Of a stretch of 64,000 nucleotides of DNA, positions 34,550 through 45,403 are shown piece after piece. Each line of letters begins with the position of its first letter. Position 1 is the first letter of the stretch. A model generated the notes under the pieces. The model made no database searches and was not told where the DNA came from. It worked only from the letters and a program-made list of their open reading frames with translations. The stretch covers positions 1 through 64,000 of the forward strand of contig CAXAUZ010000021.1 of the NCBI GenBank assembly GCA_963972525.1, given 5' to 3'. A program made the position numbers and the translations under genes. This stretch comes from Salinilacustrithrix sp003476595. GTDB lineage: Bacteria > Actinomycetota > Acidimicrobiia > Acidimicrobiales > Salinilacustritrichaceae.

Positions 34550-35302
34550 GTGGCGTCCGTGCTGGTCGTCGACGACGAACCCGACATCCGCTACCTGACC
34601 CAGCTCCAGCTCGAGCTCGACGGCCACCGCGTGATGACCGCCGCCGACGGTGCCGAGGCCCTGGCCGCGGTGCAGGTCGAGGTGCCCGATGTCGTGCTGC
34701 TCGACGTGATGATGCCCGAGGTCGACGGCTGGAGCGTGCTCGAGCAGCTGAAGGCGCACCTCGACGAGCAGATCTCCTCGGTGAAGGTGCTGATGATGAC
34801 GGCGCTCGCCGCCGACGACGACCGCCTCCGGGGCGGCATCGAGGGCGCGGTGCGCTACCTGGTGAAGCCGGTGTCGTCCGAGCAGCTCCGGGCGGCCATC
34901 GCCGACGTCGTGGCCGGCGGCCCCGAGCGGGACCAGCGGCGCAAGGCCCAGACCGGTGCCCTGTCCGAGCTGGCCCGCATCCAGCGGGGCGGCGACGCCG
35001 TCGCTCCCCGGGACGAGCGCGCCGGTCCCCGGCTGTCCCGGCTGGAGCACGCCCGGCCGCGCGACGACCATCCGACCCCCGACGGTGCCGTCCACATCGG
35101 CGGTGACCTCACCGACAAGCAGCGCAGCCTCCTGCGCGCCCTCGCCACCTCGCCGTCGGTGAGCGCCGCGGCCGGCGACCTCGGGGTCAGCCGGTCCAAC
35201 GTGTACGCCAGCCTGCGCCGGATCATCCGCAAGACGGGCCACGAGTCGGTGCCCGAGCTGCTCCGACGCTTGCGCGCCGGGCAGGTCATCGTCGACGGCT
35301 GA
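34550..35302 (+). CDS. Response regulator with C-terminal helix-turn-helix
   Basis: 250 residues. The receiver domain (about 1-122) shows DDEPDIR, the phospho-acceptor Asp in VVLLDVMMP, a Thr in MMTAL and the Lys in VKPVS. A linker of about 50 charged residues leads to a C-terminal helix-turn-helix (about 190-245; AAAGDLGVSRSNVYASLRRI). The output domain is LuxR-like in outline but not a textbook match. No histidine kinase gene is adjacent, so it is an orphan regulator here. GTG is chosen for its strong ribosome site; in-frame ATGs at 34514 and 34517 would add 11-12 residues. Confidence 0.85.
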   Translation: MASVLVVDDEPDIRYLTQLQLELDGHRVMTAADGAEALAAVQVEVPDVVLLDVMMPEVDGWSVLEQLKAHLDEQISSVKVLMMTALAADDDRLRGGIEGAVRYLVKPVSSEQLRAAIADVVAGGPERDQRRKAQTGALSELARIQRGGDAVAPRDERAGPRLSRLEHARPRDDHPTPDGAVHIGGDLTDKQRSLLRALATSPSVSAAAGDLGVSRSNVYASLRRIIRKTGHESVPELLRRLRAGQVIVDG

Positions 35303-35308
35303 GCCCCG

Positions 35309-36196
35309 GTGTCGGCCACGCTCCAGGCAGTTCGGGATCGCTGCCGGTTCCCGCGCTCGGGGCCCGTCACCTGTGCGGTCTCCGGCGGCGCCGACTCCCT
35401 CGCCCTGCTGGTCCTGGCCTGCGACGCGGGCCTCGACGTCACTGCGGTGCACGTCGACCACGGCCTCCGGCCCGGCAGCGGGGCCGAAGCAGACGTGGTG
35501 GCCGACGCGGCCCGTCGCTTCGGCGCAGCCTTCCGCGCCGAGCGGACGCAGGTCCCCCCTGGTGGTGACCTCGAGGCCCGAGCGCGCGCGGCGCGCCGGG
35601 ACCTGCTCGGTCCTGGCGCGCTCTACGGCCACACCGCGGACGACCAGGCCGAGACGATCCTGCTGGCGCTGCTCCGCGGGTCGGGCCTCGACGGCGTCGC
35701 CGCGATGCAGCCCGAGCACCACCCGCTGCTCGGGTTGCGGCGGGCCGAGACCCACGCCCTGTGCGCCGAGCTCGGCCTCGACGCCGTGCAGGACCCGACG
35801 AACCACGATCCGCGCTTCCGCCGCAACCGCGTGCGGGCGGAGGTGCTGCCGCTGCTCGACGACGTCGCCCAGCGCGACGTCGTGCCCCTGCTGTGCCGGT
35901 TCGCGGCGCTGGCTCGCACCGACGCGGAGCTCCTCGACGAGCTGGCATCCGACCTCGACGTCACCGACGCGCGCGCCCTCGCCGCTGCGCCGGGACCGCT
36001 GGCGGGTCGAGCCGTCCGGCGGTGGCTCCGCGCCTGGCTGCCCGGCGGGCACCCGCCGGACGCGGCCGCGGTCCAGCGCGTGCTCGCGGTGGCGCGGGGG
36101 GAGGGCGTCGGCACGGAGGTGGCGGGCGGCGTCCGCGTCCGGCGGCGGGGGCAGCGGCTGACCGCGGATGGGCCCGCCGGCGGAGGCGACCGCTAG
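35309..36196 (+). CDS. tilS: tRNA(Ile)-lysidine synthase
   Basis: 295 residues; converts C34 of the AUA-reading tRNA-Ile to lysidine. The PP-loop is AVSGGADSLALL (23-34), and YGHTADDQAETILLALLRGSG is the second conserved segment. Cytidine-binding NHDPRFRRNRVRAEVLP is also present. The protein is shorter than E. coli TilS and ends after a reduced C-terminal domain, as is usual in actinobacteria. The GTG start lies 6 bp after the regulator stop. It begins the conserved tilS-hpt-ftsH-folE group. Confidence 0.94.
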   Translation: MSATLQAVRDRCRFPRSGPVTCAVSGGADSLALLVLACDAGLDVTAVHVDHGLRPGSGAEADVVADAARRFGAAFRAERTQVPPGGDLEARARAARRDLLGPGALYGHTADDQAETILLALLRGSGLDGVAAMQPEHHPLLGLRRAETHALCAELGLDAVQDPTNHDPRFRRNRVRAEVLPLLDDVAQRDVVPLLCRFAALARTDAELLDELASDLDVTDARALAAAPGPLAGRAVRRWLRAWLPGGHPPDAAAVQRVLAVARGEGVGTEVAGGVRVRRRGQRLTADGPAGGGDR

Positions 36197-36199
36197 GTT
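36194..36199 (+). promoter_or_regulatory. Probable -10 element of hpt
   Basis: TAGGTT overlaps the tilS stop codon and lies 8 nt before the hpt ATG. Confidence 0.4.
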
Positions 36200-36207
36200 C
36201 CGCCCGC

Positions 36208-36750
36208 ATGGCTGCCCAGGGTGACGACCTCATCGGCGACGTGCTCCTGTCCGAGGCGCAGATCCAGGAGCGGATCGCCGAGCTCGGCGCCGAGATCGCC
36301 CGGGACTACGCCGGGAAGGCACCCATCCTCGTGGCGGTCCTGAAGGGGGCCTTCATCTTCATGGCCGACCTGGCCCGTGCCGTGGACATCCCCCTCGAGG
36401 TCGACTTCATGGCGGTCTCGTCCTACGGGGCGAGCACCCGCTCGTCGGGTGTCGTGCGCATCGTGAAGGACCTCGACATCGACCTCCACGACCGGCACGT
36501 GATCATCGTGGAGGACATCGTCGACTCCGGCCTCACGCTGCGGTACCTGCGCAAGACGTTCGAGTCCCGTGGCACCGCCTCGCTCGAGGTCTGCGCGCTG
36601 CTCGTGCGCGAGGGCAACCAGCAGGCCGAGCTCGACCTGCGCTACATCGGCTTCCGGATCCCGCCCGCCTTCGTCATCGGCTACGGCCTCGACGTCGCCG
36701 AGCGCTACCGCAACCTGCCGCACATCGCCGACTACCGGGGCGACGAGTAG
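36208..36750 (+). CDS. hpt: Hypoxanthine phosphoribosyltransferase
   Basis: 180 residues; purine salvage enzyme making IMP or GMP from PRPP and the free base. The PRPP-binding motif is VIIVEDIVDSGLTL, with the flexible loop SSYGASTRSSG before it. Length and motif order are standard. It lies 11 bp after tilS, upstream of ftsH, a conserved order in many bacteria. Confidence 0.96.
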   Translation: MAAQGDDLIGDVLLSEAQIQERIAELGAEIARDYAGKAPILVAVLKGAFIFMADLARAVDIPLEVDFMAVSSYGASTRSSGVVRIVKDLDIDLHDRHVIIVEDIVDSGLTLRYLRKTFESRGTASLEVCALLVREGNQQAELDLRYIGFRIPPAFVIGYGLDVAERYRNLPHIADYRGDE

Positions 36751-36784
36751 GCGCTCGCGATGTCGACATGCGGGGGTCGGTCGG

Positions 36785-36790
36785 TAGCGT
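36785..36790 (+). promoter_or_regulatory. Possible -10 element of ftsH
   Basis: TAGCGT lies 10 nt before the GTG at 36801; this argues against the upstream ATG at 36768 as the start. Confidence 0.35.
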
Positions 36791-36800
36791 GGTCGGGACT

Positions 36801-38812
<2,012 letters not shown>

Positions 38813-38816
<4 letters not shown>

Positions 38817-39427
38817 GCGTCATCCCGGCGGACGCCGACGACGAGCGTCCGAACCTCGCCCCCGAAGTCGACCAGCCCCGCATCGCCGCGGCCGTCCGCG
38901 AGATCCTGGAGGCGATCGGCGAGGACCCCGACCGCGACGGCCTGCTCGACACGCCGGCCCGCGTCGCTCGCATGTACGCCGAGATCTTCGCCGGGCTGCA
39001 CGACACGCCGGAGAAGCACCTCAAGACCACCTTCGAGGCCGACCACGACGAGATGGTCATGGTGCGCGACATCCCGATCTACTCGGCGTGCGAGCACCAC
39101 CTCATCCCCTTCATCGGCAAGGCCCACATCGCCTACATCCCGGGCGAGGACGGCCGCATCACCGGGCTGTCCAAGCTCGCTCGCCTGGCCGACGTCTACG
39201 CCCGGCGGCCCCAGGTCCAGGAGCGCCTCACGGTGCAGATCGCCGATGCGCTCGAGCGCGTGCTCAACCCCCGGGGCGTGCTCGTCGTCGTGCAGGCCGA
39301 GCACCTCTGCATGTCGATGCGCGGCGTGCGCAAGGCCGGCACCACCACGGTGACCTCGGCGGTCCGCGGCCTGTTCCGCTCCAACACCGCCACCCGCTAC
39401 GAAGCGATGCGCCTCATCGACATGTAG
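38813..39427 (+). CDS. folE: GTP cyclohydrolase I
   Basis: 204 residues; first step of folate synthesis, GTP to dihydroneopterin triphosphate. Zinc ligands are Cys93 and His96 in SACEHHLIPF and Cys166 in AEHLCMSMRG, with GLSKLARLADVYARRPQVQE between them. The GTG start overlaps the ftsH stop. The next folate genes (folP, folB, folK) are 13 kb away, beyond the ATP-grasp group and the cobalamin operon. Confidence 0.96.
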
Positions 39428-39438
39428 CCCCGAGATCC

Positions 39439-39488
39439 GTTCCCTGCGCGCGGATCGACCGTCGACGGTCGATGTGCGCGTCAGGAAC
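39439..39488. repeat. 50-bp palindromic repeat, copy 3
   Basis: Third copy, again exactly 50 bp from GTTCC to GGAAC, with the perfect core ATCGACCGTCGACGGTCGAT. It fills the gap between the convergent folE and ATP-grasp genes and contains the latter's stop codon (39481-39483). Confidence 0.82.
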
Positions 39489-40464
39489 GGGGTGGTGGTG
39501 CGTCCGGCGCGGTGGTGGCGGGGAAGAGCAGGTCCAGGTAGCGCGGCGCGGTGGGCTGGGGCTCGTGGTTGGCCAGGCCGGGCTGCTCGTTCACCTCGAT
39601 GCACACGTGCTCGGGTCCCTCGGGGCTGGGCACCATCAGGTCGATGCCGGCCACCGGGAGGTCGAGCGCAGCGGCGGCGCGGATCGCGGCCTCGGCCAGG
39701 GTCGGGTGGAGGCACGGCGTCATGTCGTGGATGGTGCCGCCGGTGTGGAGGTTGGCGGTCCGGCGCACCTCCAGCGCGACGCCCTCGTCGAGCACGTCGT
39801 CCAGGGTGTGGCAGGCGGCGCGCACGGACGACGCGGTGATGTCGTCGAGGGGCGTGACCATGTTGGGTCCCAGCTCGGCGGCGCGGTGTTCGTTGCGCGC
39901 CTCCACGAGCTGGCGCACGGTGCTGCTCCCGTCGCCGACGACCGTCGGGGGCCGCCGCACCGATGCGGCCACCACCTCGCCGTCGATGACCAGCACCCGC
40001 AGGTCCTCACCGGGCGCCATGGCCTCGAGCAGGACCCGATCGCAGGCGGCCCGGGCGCTGGCGATGGCCGAGCGGAGCTCGTCGACGTCGCTGACCCCCA
40101 CGGAGATCCCGGCGCCACCCTCGCCGCGGCACGGCTTCACGACGATGGAGCCGTGCTCGGCGAGGAAGGCCTCATCCGCCTCGTTGTCGGTGGCGATCCG
40201 TCCGGGCGGGACGGGCAGGTCGGCTGCCGTGAGGACCCGTCGTGTCATGGCCTTGTCGTCGCAGCGCCGGAACGCGACGGCGGAGGTCAGCTCGCTGAGC
40301 GACTGGATGACGGTGTGGGTGCGGCCGTCGTGGGTCAGCTCCATCTCGCCGATGTCGGGGTCGAGGACGACGACCCGGATCCCTCGGGTCAGGGCCTCGT
40401 CGATGATGATCCGGGTGTACTCGTTGCAGTCGTCGTAGCCCTCGGGGGGCGGGAGCGCGCTCAC
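39481..40464 (-). CDS. ATP-grasp ligase resembling the synthetase domain of N-acetylglutaminylglutamine synthetase
   Basis: 327-residue ATP-grasp protein. Blocks KAMTRRVL, VVKPCRGEGGAGISVGV, LRVLVIDGEVVAA and IEVNEQPGLANHEPQPTA recall the C-terminal half of the Ngg-type synthetases and, more widely, of cyanophycin synthetase and GshF. The GNAT acetyltransferase half known from Ngg is missing. It should join an amino acid or peptide carboxylate to an amine using ATP. It starts at GTG overlapping the amidotransferase stop (GTGA). With the GCS2 ligase across the promoter it may make a gamma-glutamyl-type small molecule; the product is unknown. Confidence 0.8.
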   Translation of the reverse strand: MSALPPPEGYDDCNEYTRIIIDEALTRGIRVVVLDPDIGEMELTHDGRTHTVIQSLSELTSAVAFRRCDDKAMTRRVLTAADLPVPPGRIATDNEADEAFLAEHGSIVVKPCRGEGGAGISVGVSDVDELRSAIASARAACDRVLLEAMAPGEDLRVLVIDGEVVAASVRRPPTVVGDGSSTVRQLVEARNEHRAAELGPNMVTPLDDITASSVRAACHTLDDVLDEGVALEVRRTANLHTGGTIHDMTPCLHPTLAEAAIRAAAALDLPVAGIDLMVPSPEGPEHVCIEVNEQPGLANHEPQPTAPRYLDLLFPATTAPDAPPPRS

Positions 40465-41198
40465 CGGGCCGAGCGGTGGTCGTCGCCGCCGGCCTGCTGG
40501 ACGAGCCAGGAGAAGAGGCGGTGGTGCGGGTCCACGTGGGTGATCAGCTCCGGGTGCCACTGGACGCCCAGGATCGGCTGCGTCGGGTGCTCGACGGCCT
40601 CGATGATGCCGTGCTCGTCGCAGCCGACGACGGCCAGGTCGTCGGCGCAGCGGTCGATGGCCTGGTGGTGGAGGGTGTTCACGTCGATGGTCTCGGTGTC
40701 GAGGACGTCGGCCATCTTGGTGCCGGGCGTGATCCGGACGTGGTGGCTCGGTCCGTCGAACGCGCCGGGCACGAGGTGGGGGTTGCCGTCGTCGTGCTCG
40801 GGGAGGTGCTGGATGAGCGTGCCGCCGAGGGCGACGTTGAGGATCTGCACGCCGCGGCAGATGGCCAGGATCGGGACGCCCCGCCGTCGGGCCTGGGCGA
40901 TGAGGGCCACCTCCCAGGCATCGCGCGCCTCGTCGACGCCGCCCACGGCCTCGTGACGGGTGGCGCCGTAGCGCTCGGGAGCCACGTCGCCGCCCCCGGA
41001 CAGGACGAGGGCGTCGAGGTGCTCGACCGAGACCGCAGCGTTGCCGGGCGACTGCACCGGCAGGATGATCGCCGCACCCTCGGCATCGGTCACGGCGTCG
41101 ACGTAGGCGCGGTCCAGGGTGGTGAGGGACCGGTCGACCTCGAGGACGGGGGACCGCCGGAGCGCAGGGGAGCTGGTGATGCCGACGAGCGGGGGCAC
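40461..41198 (-). CDS. Class I glutamine amidotransferase-like peptidase (C26, PuuD-like)
   Basis: 245 residues of the gamma-glutamyl-gamma-aminobutyrate hydrolase family. The nucleophile Cys lies in LAICRGVQILNVALGG and the His-Glu pair in GVQWHPE, so the triad is complete. SGGGDVAPERYG is another family block. Members hydrolyse gamma-glutamyl bonds. The GTG start follows TACGGT by 6 nt, which suggests a leaderless message. The ATP-grasp gene overlaps its 3' end, making one operon. Pairing a gamma-glutamyl hydrolase with ligases hints at turnover or editing of a gamma-glutamyl product. Confidence 0.87.
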   Translation of the reverse strand: MPPLVGITSSPALRRSPVLEVDRSLTTLDRAYVDAVTDAEGAAIILPVQSPGNAAVSVEHLDALVLSGGGDVAPERYGATRHEAVGGVDEARDAWEVALIAQARRRGVPILAICRGVQILNVALGGTLIQHLPEHDDGNPHLVPGAFDGPSHHVRITPGTKMADVLDTETIDVNTLHHQAIDRCADDLAVVGCDEHGIIEAVEHPTQPILGVQWHPELITHVDPHHRLFSWLVQQAGGDDHRSAR

Positions 41199-41204
41199 GG
41201 GGCG

Positions 41205-41210
41205 ACCGTA
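41205..41210 (-). promoter_or_regulatory. Probable -10 element of the amidotransferase operon
   Basis: TACGGT on the minus strand, 6 nt before the GTG at 41198. Confidence 0.45.
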
Positions 41211-41283
41211 TCCGGATGGGCCCCTCGCCAGACGCCGGTCCGGACGAGTCCTATGCCGCCGACCGACCGGGAAGGAATCCCCG

Positions 41284-42474
41284 ATGCTCACGTCCTCCCC
41301 GCAGCCCGCCAACGGCCGCGCGTCGCAGCTGACCGACCGTCCGACCCCACCCGCCCGCCCGGCGACCCGCACCACCGTCGGCGGCCGGGAGGTCACCGAG
41401 ACCCTCGGGGTGGAGGAGGAGTTCCTCGTGGTCGACCGCGAGACGCGCGAGCTCGTCCCCCGGGGTCCCGAGCTCATCGCCGAGGTCGGCGACCTCGGCG
41501 AGCACGTCAGCGCCGAGCTGAACCGGTGCCAGGTCGAGGTCGACACCCCCGTGTGCACCGACCTGGCGTCGCTGCGCGACGAGGTCGTCGCCAAGCGGGA
41601 CCGCCTCCGCGCCGCCGGCGACGAGCTGGGGCTGGCCGCTGCCGCAGTGGCGACGCACCCCTTCTCGAGCTGGCGTCACCAGGCCGTCGACACCGACGAG
41701 GAGCGCTACGAGGTCATGGAGGACCGCTTCCGCCTCCTGGCCCGGGAGCACGTCATCTGCGGGTGCCACGTCCACGTCGGCATCTCGGATCCGGATGATC
41801 GCGTCGCCGTCCTGGCCGCAGCAGGTGCCTGGTTGCCGACCCTGCTGGCCATGTCCACGAACTCGCCCTACTGGCAGGCGGAGGACACCGGCTACGCCAG
41901 CTACCGCACGGTGATCTGGTCGCGCTGGCCGACGTCAGGCATGCCGCCGTCGATCTCCTCGCCGGAGGAGCTGCAGCAGATCATCGACGACCTGATCACG
42001 GTCGGCGCCATCGAGGACGAGACCCACCTGTACTGGTGGGTGCGGCCATCGCTGCGCCACCCGACCGTCGAGTTCCGGGTGTGCGACACGTTCCTGCACG
42101 TCGACGACGTCGTCGCGGTCACCGGTCTCATCCGGGGCCTGTGCTGGACGGCCCTGAACGCGCCGGAGACGCTGCCGTCCATCCCGAGCCGCCACGTCCA
42201 GCGCGCCGCGGTGTGGCACGCCGCCCGCTACGGCATGCGCCGCGACCTGGTGGACCTGGCGGCGATGGAGCAGCGACCGGCCGAGGACGTGGTCCGCTCG
42301 CTCCTCGACATGGCCCGCCCGGGGCTCGAGCACTACCGGGACGACGGGGTCGTGACCGAGCTGGTGGAGCAGCTGATCTCCCGGGGCACCGGGGCCAGCG
42401 CCCAGCGCCTGACCCGCGCCGAGGAGACCTCGGGCGGCCCGGTCATCGACATGGTCCTCGACCGGATGCGCTGA
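41284..42474 (+). CDS. Glutamate-cysteine ligase family 2 (YbdK/EgtA-like carboxylate-amine ligase)
   Basis: 396 residues. After a disordered N-terminus of about 35 residues the GCS2 core begins with LGVEEEFLVVD, the ATP/Mg site, followed by CGCHVHVGI and WWVRPSLRHPTVEFRVCDTF. These are typical of bacterial GCS2 ligases, which make gamma-glutamyl bonds, with cysteine or other amines as acceptor. GGGAAGGA lies 7-8 nt before the ATG. It is divergent from the amidotransferase/ATP-grasp pair across an 85-bp gap. It may start glutathione-like or other gamma-glutamyl peptide synthesis. Confidence 0.9.
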   Translation: MLTSSPQPANGRASQLTDRPTPPARPATRTTVGGREVTETLGVEEEFLVVDRETRELVPRGPELIAEVGDLGEHVSAELNRCQVEVDTPVCTDLASLRDEVVAKRDRLRAAGDELGLAAAAVATHPFSSWRHQAVDTDEERYEVMEDRFRLLAREHVICGCHVHVGISDPDDRVAVLAAAGAWLPTLLAMSTNSPYWQAEDTGYASYRTVIWSRWPTSGMPPSISSPEELQQIIDDLITVGAIEDETHLYWWVRPSLRHPTVEFRVCDTFLHVDDVVAVTGLIRGLCWTALNAPETLPSIPSRHVQRAAVWHAARYGMRRDLVDLAAMEQRPAEDVVRSLLDMARPGLEHYRDDGVVTELVEQLISRGTGASAQRLTRAEETSGGPVIDMVLDRMR

Positions 42475-42486
42475 CCCGCCAGCCCA

Positions 42487-43557
42487 TCAGTCCGGCAGGT
42501 CGGCCAGGTCGCGCAGGGCGCGGCAGGCGGCCTGCACCAGGGGGATCGCCAGGCACGCGCCGGTGCCCTCGCCGAGGCGGAGGTCCAGCGCCAGCAGGGG
42601 CTCGAGGGCGAGGTGGGCCAGCGCTGCGGTGGCGGCCGGCTCGGTCGAGCGGTGCCCGCCGACGACGTGGGCGGCGGTCCCGGGCGCGATGGCCTCGGCC
42701 ACGCACAGGGCGGCGCCACCGATGACGCCGTCGACGATGGTGGGCACCCGGCGGGCGGCGGCGGCCAGGTGGAGGCCGGCGAGCGCGGCGATCTCCAGCC
42801 CGCCCACGTCGGCGAGCACGTCGACCGGATCGTCGAGGTCGCGCGCCCGGTCGACCGCGGTGCGGACCAGCCGCTGCTTGTGCCCGAGGCCGTCGGCGGG
42901 CAGGCCGGCGCCGGGCCCGACGAGCGGCTCGGGGTCCTGGCCGGTGAGGCAGGCGATCAGGGCCACCGACGCCGTCGTGTTGCCGATGCCCATGTCGCCG
43001 CCGACGAGCAGGTCGGCGCCGGCGTCCACGTGCGCGCCCGCCACCGCCGCGCCGACCGCGAGCGCCGCCAGCGCGTCGGCCCGGCTCATGGCCGGACCGC
43101 TCGCGATGCTGTCGGTGCCGGCGCGCACCCGGTGGTCGAGCACGTCGGCACGACCGAGCGCGTGCAGGTCTCGGAGGTCGGACGACACGCCGACGTCCAC
43201 CACCGTCACCGACGCGCCGGCCTGGGCGGCGAAGGCGTTGATGGCCGCGCCACCCGCAGCCATCGCCCGCACCATGGCGCCGGTGATCTCGCTCGGCCAG
43301 GCGCTGGCCCCGTCGGCGACCACGCCGTGGTCGCCGGCGAACACGACGACCGCCGGCTGCGCGGGAACCGCCGGCGGGCAGGTACCGGTGATGCCGGCGA
43401 TGCGGACGGCGACGTCCTCGAGGCGGCCGAGGGAACCGGGGGGCTTGGCACGCGTGGCCCAGCGCGCCGCGGCCGAACGAGCGGCCGCTGCTCGCTCGGC
43501 GTCGTCGGCGGGCGCGGTGATCTGCCGGCGCAGGTGGTCGACCAGCTCGTGGGTCAC
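42487..43557 (-). CDS. cobT: Nicotinate-nucleotide-dimethylbenzimidazole phosphoribosyltransferase
   Basis: 356 residues; activates the lower-ligand base of cobalamin to alpha-ribazole phosphate. Family blocks KPPGSLGRLE, VFAGDHGV, GGDMGIGNTT and LGEGTGA (likely catalytic Glu330) are intact. The GTG start overlaps the upstream stop codon (GTGA). It is the last gene of the 11-gene riboswitch-controlled operon and ends 12 bp from the convergent GCS2 gene. Confidence 0.95.
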   Translation of the reverse strand: MTHELVDHLRRQITAPADDAERAAAARSAAARWATRAKPPGSLGRLEDVAVRIAGITGTCPPAVPAQPAVVVFAGDHGVVADGASAWPSEITGAMVRAMAAGGAAINAFAAQAGASVTVVDVGVSSDLRDLHALGRADVLDHRVRAGTDSIASGPAMSRADALAALAVGAAVAGAHVDAGADLLVGGDMGIGNTTASVALIACLTGQDPEPLVGPGAGLPADGLGHKQRLVRTAVDRARDLDDPVDVLADVGGLEIAALAGLHLAAAARRVPTIVDGVIGGAALCVAEAIAPGTAAHVVGGHRSTEPAATAALAHLALEPLLALDLRLGEGTGACLAIPLVQAACRALRDLADLPD

Positions 43558-44480
43558 GGGTCGCTCCGGGGGTCGGTGGCGGATAGGGCGCGCTCGAGCC
43601 GCTCGAGGCCGTCGGCGTCGGGGACGGCGATCCGGACGGCATCCGGGTGCCCGAAGGTGCCGCCGTGGCGGACGACGACGCCCTCGCCCAGCAGCCGGTC
43701 GCGCAGGCCGGGGGCTCGGGGCACCCACACGTAGGGGGCGTCGCTGGGCTCGGGATCGAGGCCGTGGCGGACCAGCACGTCGCGGAGCTGGGAGCGGAGC
43801 TCGGCGATGCCGGCTCGCCACCCGCTGGGATCGGCCAGGTCGAGCAGCGCCGGGAGCGCGGCGCACACCAGGCCGTTGACCGACCAGCGCGGCCGCAGCT
43901 CTCGGAGGGCGTCGGCCTCGGCGTCGTCCCGGGCCACCACGTAGCCGATGCGGATCCCGGGGATCGCCCACGCCTTGGTCAGCGAGCCCAGCACGGTGAC
44001 CCCGGGGTCGCCCCGGGTCCAGGCGGCCGTGGCCAGCAGGTAGAAGGCCTCGTCGCGGACGTCGGCCACGTCGTCGGCGGGGGCGAGCCGGCCGGTGGGG
44101 TTGTGCGGGTCGGACCGCCAGCGCGGTCCGGCCGGGTCGAGGCGAGCGAGGTGGCGCCGGTACAGCGAGAAGTCGCACTCCTCGGCCCAGCCGACCGGCC
44201 GGAGCCGGGCCACGAGCGCGATGGCCTCCGCGCCGCCGTTGGTGAGCACGAGCCGCGCCGGATCCACGCCGATGGCCTCGGCGAGCGCAGCGGTGGCGCG
44301 GGTGTCGTCGGGGTAGCGGTCGACCCCGTCGAGGGCGGCGCGCAGCGCGGGCCGGACGTCGGGTGCGCGGGGGTTGAGGCTGGCCGACAGGTCGAGCAGC
44401 TCGTCGACCGGTCGGCCGAGCGCGGCGGCGACCCGGTCGACGTCGCCGCCGTGGGGGCCGGGGGTGAGGGGGCCCGTCAC
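43554..44480 (-). CDS. cobD: Threonine-phosphate decarboxylase-like PLP enzyme
   Basis: 308-residue class I/II aminotransferase-fold enzyme. The PLP lysine is Lys169 in GSLTKAWAIPG, with PHNPTG and LDLSASLNP as further typical blocks. In cobalamin operons this protein makes (R)-1-aminopropan-2-ol phosphate, the arm attached by CbiB. It is about 50 residues shorter than the Salmonella enzyme, mainly in the middle. It overlaps both neighbours by 4 nt (GTGA). Confidence 0.88.
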   Translation of the reverse strand: MTGPLTPGPHGGDVDRVAAALGRPVDELLDLSASLNPRAPDVRPALRAALDGVDRYPDDTRATAALAEAIGVDPARLVLTNGGAEAIALVARLRPVGWAEECDFSLYRRHLARLDPAGPRWRSDPHNPTGRLAPADDVADVRDEAFYLLATAAWTRGDPGVTVLGSLTKAWAIPGIRIGYVVARDDAEADALRELRPRWSVNGLVCAALPALLDLADPSGWRAGIAELRSQLRDVLVRHGLDPEPSDAPYVWVPRAPGLRDRLLGEGVVVRHGGTFGHPDAVRIAVPDADGLERLERALSATDPRSDP

Positions 44481-45403
44481 CGGCGCCGCCGTCGGGGCCG
44501 GATGGCGACGAGCCCGATCGCGCCCAGCGCGCCGATGAGCACCAGCTCGGCGCGTTCGGCGAGGCGGACGGCGCGGTCGATGTCGGCGGCGGAGGGACGG
44601 TCGCCGGAGCCCAGCGTGGGGCGGTCCTCGACCCGATCGCCGTAGCGCAGCGGACCGCCGAGTGACACGCCGAGCGCGCCGGCGAAGGCGGCCTCGGCCA
44701 CGCCGGCGTTCGGTGACGGGTGCGCGGGGGCGTCGTCCCGGATGGCGCGCACGGTCGCTGCTCGACGCTCGGCCGGGGCGAGTGCCACGGTGCACAGGGC
44801 GAGCAGCCGGGCGGGCACGAGGTTGGCCAGGTCGTCCGCCCGGGCCGCGGCCCAGCCGAAGCGCTCGTAGCGCTCGCTGCGGTGGCCGACCATGGCGTCC
44901 ATCGTGTTGAGCGCCCGGTAGCAACCGGTGCCGGCCGCACCGCCGGCGAAGGCCCACAGCGCCGGTGCGTACACGGCATCGACCATGTTCTCGGCCACCG
45001 ACTCGATGACCGCGGCCGCGACACCGGACTCGTCCAGCTCGGTCGGATCGCGCCCGACCAGCGATGGGAGGGCGGCCCGGGCGGCCTCGAGGTCGCCGGC
45101 TTCGAGGTGGGCGCCGATGCCGGCGGCGACCTCCCGCAGCTGGCGACCGGCAGTGGTCACCGAGACGGCGGCGGCGGTCGAGCCGAGGAGCCGGCCACCG
45201 ACGGCGCCGATCCCCGCGCCTGCGGCGGTGTAGCGGATGCCGGCGCGACGGTCGTCGGCCCACAGCAGGTCCTCGACCTCGGTCATCAGCGCGCCGAAGC
45301 GGGCGACCGGGTGGGCTCGGTCCGGTACGGGCGGGACGACCTGGGCCAGGACCAGCCCGAGCGCGGTGCCCCGGGCCCGCCCCGCGAAGTCCGGTCGCCT
45401 CAC
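44477..45403 (-). CDS. cbiB: Adenosylcobinamide-phosphate synthase
   Basis: 308-residue membrane protein (CbiB, also called CobD in the aerobic naming). It joins aminopropanol phosphate to adenosylcobyric acid. Family blocks ESVAENMVDAVYAPALWA, YRALNTMDAMVGH, FGWAAARADDLAN and HPSPNAGVAEAAFAG are all present, with several membrane helices. It starts at GTG overlapping the cobS stop codon. Confidence 0.93.
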   Translation of the reverse strand: MRRPDFAGRARGTALGLVLAQVVPPVPDRAHPVARFGALMTEVEDLLWADDRRAGIRYTAAGAGIGAVGGRLLGSTAAAVSVTTAGRQLREVAAGIGAHLEAGDLEAARAALPSLVGRDPTELDESGVAAAVIESVAENMVDAVYAPALWAFAGGAAGTGCYRALNTMDAMVGHRSERYERFGWAAARADDLANLVPARLLALCTVALAPAERRAATVRAIRDDAPAHPSPNAGVAEAAFAGALGVSLGGPLRYGDRVEDRPTLGSGDRPSAADIDRAVRLAERAELVLIGALGAIGLVAIRPRRRRR

